Of a DNA stretch of 6,553 nt, positions 4,868 through 6,553 are shown one piece after another. How positions within the stretch are numbered: position 1 is the first letter of the stretch; each line of letters begins with the position of its first letter. A model generated the notes under the pieces. It was given only the letters and a program-made list of their open reading frames with translations. It ran no database searches and was not told where the DNA came from. The translations under genes and the position numbers were made by a program. The stretch is taken from positions 9,467 to 16,019 of the forward strand of contig DCVI01000170.1 of NCBI GenBank assembly GCA_002327315.1, given 5' to 3'. Source of the stretch: Syntrophaceae bacterium UBA2192. GTDB lineage: Bacteria > Desulfobacterota > Syntrophia > Syntrophales > UBA2192.

Positions 4868-6505
4868 TTATAGCTCCCGTATCGTGGGCGGCAAGGCAAT
4901 CCCAACGGCCTTGAAGAGCTTGCCGCAAACTCCCTGGCACTGGCTGCGGATGGCAAAACGCTTGCCTTGCTCTTCGATGGTGACGATCTGCAGGGCCTCG
5001 AGGTCCTGCTTGATCTGCGCCCACTCGAAGCACTCGCCGGCGGCCTCCAGACGGCGGTCCAGTTCCTTGCGCAGCACCAGGGCGAGGAAACTGCAGAAGA
5101 CATGGCCGCGGATGCTCTCATCACAGCGGTGAAACACGGGCCGGGTCTCAAGGAGAGTCTTGGTATCGCGGAAGATCCGCTCGACCAGCCAGAGCTGCTT
5201 GTACTTGAGGGCTACTTCTTCGGCGGACAAGTCCGTGTTGGTACGCAGCACCCACTTGCCGTCGTAACGGGCCTCGGAGGCGATCTTTTCCTCATCGATG
5301 CGGGCCGAGTCCTTCTCGACGGTCAGGAAGCGGCGGTATCCCTTGTTCCCGACCAGTTGCTTGGCGCCTTTCTTGAGCTGCTCGCGCAGAGAGACCAGGA
5401 TCGCCTCGCGGTCATGGGCGTCCTTGCGAGCCTGCCGGGGATTGGCGCACACGATGTAGCGCACCCCTTCGTGGAGAACCTCTTTGACCTTGAGCGGCTC
5501 GGGGTCGCTTAACTTGACTCCTTCGGGTCGGACTTCATGGTAACGGCCGGCCCGGGAGAGCACCTCGGCGGCGGCCTTGAGCTTGCGCATGCGTACCCCG
5601 AGGATGTAGTGCACCGGGCTGCCAGGGGCTTCAAGTGTCTTGAGCGTCTCGGCGCCGATCATGCCGCGGTCGGCCACGATGCAGCAGGAGCCGATGTGAA
5701 AGCGCTTCCGCAACCGCTCGACGATCGGCAGCAGCGTCTTGACGTCGGTGGTGTTGCCCGGCCACAGTTCACAGCAGATCGGTTGCCCCTGGCCGTCGAT
5801 CGGCACACCGAGCACCATCTGCTTGAGATCGGGGCGGTGGTCCTTGTTGAAGCCGCGCTGACCGATGCTCTGACCACCCTGACCCTCGAAGTAAATCGAT
5901 GTGGTGTCGAAAAACACCAAGTCCAGCTTGCTGAACAGATCTCGCCTGTAGCCGAAGAGAGCTTCTTCGATAAGATCTTTGGTGCAGCGCGGGGCAAAGG
6001 GGGTGGCATCCTGCCGGTCGGCCAGTTCGTCTCCCGGGAAGGCCATGGCGCGGTAGAGATGGTGCAGCTCCAGCTCCTTGACCCCTTCGATGTGGTAGTC
6101 CCGGTGCCGGCGCTCGCAGAAGCGATCCGAACCGCAAACCATCAGGCGGTGCAGAACCGTGAGGAAGATGGCCCGCTCTACATCGAACTCGAAACGGCGC
6201 CCGGCCGGCAGTTTGCGGAGCACTTCGCCGATGCCGGCCTGCTGCCAGAGACGCTCGAAGATCAGGGCCGGCCCGATCCTGACTGCCTCCAGGCTGGGTT
6301 CGCCGCGGCCCGAGAGGATCAGGATGGCCCGCTCGGAAAAGCGCGAAAGGGAGCGGATCAGGGTCTCGATGCGCCCCTTGGCCTCGAGTTCATCCATGCG
6401 GCCGATGGTGGCGATGACCTGCTGGCGGACCTTGCCCTGTTCCTTGTGGTTGGTGACGATCTGCAGGTATTGGTACTTGCCTGATTTCTTGATGCGGGCG
6501 AACAT
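4868..6505 (-). CDS. IS1634-family DDE transposase (IS4 superfamily)
   Basis: This intact 545-residue transposase cuts and joins the ends of its own element through an RNase-H-like DDE site. The catalytic residues are visible: D200 in LVFFDTTSIYFEG, D279 in CCIVADRGMIGAET, and E442 in the YKQLWLVERIFRDTK signature (435-449, the Y-x2-R-x3-E-x6-K type motif of IS4 relatives, with W in place of R). The start (FARIKKSGKYQYLQIVTNH) and the VRQQVIATIGRMDEL region are typical of the IS1634 group. The ATG at 6505 has AAGGAG six bases upstream. There is no frameshift or internal stop and all three acidic residues are present, so the enzyme looks active. Long open frames on the opposite strand, including one of 315 codons (5537-6484), reflect its GC-rich codon use and are not genes. 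Confidence 0.92.
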   Translation of the reverse strand: MFARIKKSGKYQYLQIVTNHKEQGKVRQQVIATIGRMDELEAKGRIETLIRSLSRFSERAILILSGRGEPSLEAVRIGPALIFERLWQQAGIGEVLRKLPAGRRFEFDVERAIFLTVLHRLMVCGSDRFCERRHRDYHIEGVKELELHHLYRAMAFPGDELADRQDATPFAPRCTKDLIEEALFGYRRDLFSKLDLVFFDTTSIYFEGQGGQSIGQRGFNKDHRPDLKQMVLGVPIDGQGQPICCELWPGNTTDVKTLLPIVERLRKRFHIGSCCIVADRGMIGAETLKTLEAPGSPVHYILGVRMRKLKAAAEVLSRAGRYHEVRPEGVKLSDPEPLKVKEVLHEGVRYIVCANPRQARKDAHDREAILVSLREQLKKGAKQLVGNKGYRRFLTVEKDSARIDEEKIASEARYDGKWVLRTNTDLSAEEVALKYKQLWLVERIFRDTKTLLETRPVFHRCDESIRGHVFCSFLALVLRKELDRRLEAAGECFEWAQIKQDLEALQIVTIEEQGKRFAIRSQCQGVCGKLFKAVGIALPPTIREL

Positions 6506-6521
6506 GGGAGGCTCCTTGTTG

Positions 6522-6539
6522 AGGACACCCCCACAATAG
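6522..6539 (-). repeat. Probable right terminal inverted repeat of the insertion sequence
   Basis: Read on the minus strand, this is the transposase-proximal end, about 17 bases before the AAGGAG ribosome site region. It pairs imperfectly with 4746-4763 through the G-run and TCCT. The remaining 14 bases to the window end are flanking DNA in which I can assign nothing. Confidence 0.35.
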
Positions 6540-6553
6540 CAACACTAACCTTG

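Larger units (their letters stand above)
4746..6539 (-). mobile_element. IS1634-like insertion sequence (IS4 superfamily)
   Basis: The element has one transposase gene on the minus strand and about 1.8 kb total length, normal for IS1634-type elements. Its ends are placed from weak inverted repeats: CATAGCCGGGGGCTTCCT at 4746-4763 and, on the opposite strand, CTATTGTGGGGGTGTCCT at 6539-6522. They share the G-run and TCCT, 10 of 18 positions. The edges are therefore approximate and I could not see a target duplication. The interior is visibly richer in G+C than the genes to its left, as expected of an acquired element. It abuts a truncated regulator on the left. Confidence 0.65.

Noticed and set aside
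5537..6484. Long plus-strand open frame (315 codons) opposite the transposase
   Set aside because: It is antisense to a clear DDE transposase with all motifs. Its composition (A, G, D, V, L rich with no recognisable domain) is that of a reverse-frame shadow in GC-rich coding DNA.
1..6553. CRISPR arrays, tRNA or rRNA genes, defence systems
   Set aside because: No spaced repeats, cloverleaf sequence, rRNA-like stretch or defence-type domain was seen on either strand.

Overview
The window reads as a piece of a Gram-negative bacterial chromosome, probably proteobacterial or Desulfobacterota-like. The evidence is a bacterial sphingolipid gene set, a MarR regulator, a Fis-type (sigma-54 activator) C-terminus of the NtrC/FhlA kind and an IS1634-like element. 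The exact lineage cannot be fixed from the sequence.

Positions 1-3737, minus strand, hold a four-gene block whose products fit together as a ceramide (sphingolipid) pathway. In transcription order these are a fatty acyl-AMP ligase (FAAL/acyl-ACP synthetase, 1950-3737), an NAD(P)-dependent extended-SDR reductase (CerR-like, 766-1695), a dedicated acyl carrier protein (461-712) and the N-terminal third of a serine palmitoyltransferase-like alpha-oxoamine synthase (1-461, running off the window). The order FAAL-reductase-ACP-Spt matches, from memory, the spt/acp/cerR/acyl-ligase cluster of Caulobacter crescentus. The proposed flow is: FAAL activates a free fatty acid and loads the ACP; Spt condenses the acyl group with serine to 3-ketosphinganine; an N-acyltransferase not in this window makes 3-oxo-ceramide; the CerR-like enzyme reduces it. 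A 254-base gap between the FAAL and the reductase holds only a short, startless protein-like frame.

Positions 3738-3909 are a very AT-rich divergent intergenic region. It carries a good sigma-70 type promoter for the FAAL operon on the minus strand. It also carries an imperfect inverted repeat around a TATAAT box just before the MarR gene (3910-4356, plus). A MarR dimer binding here could control its own gene and the sphingolipid operon.

Positions 4453 to about 4745, minus, are the C-terminal end (Fis-type helix-turn-helix) of a sigma-54-dependent regulator. Its upstream part is missing at the edge of an insertion sequence. From about 4746 to about 6539 lies an IS4-superfamily, IS1634-like element. 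Its single intact DDE transposase (4868-6505, minus) is visibly more GC-rich than the host genes. The last ~14 bases are flanking DNA in which nothing can be assigned.
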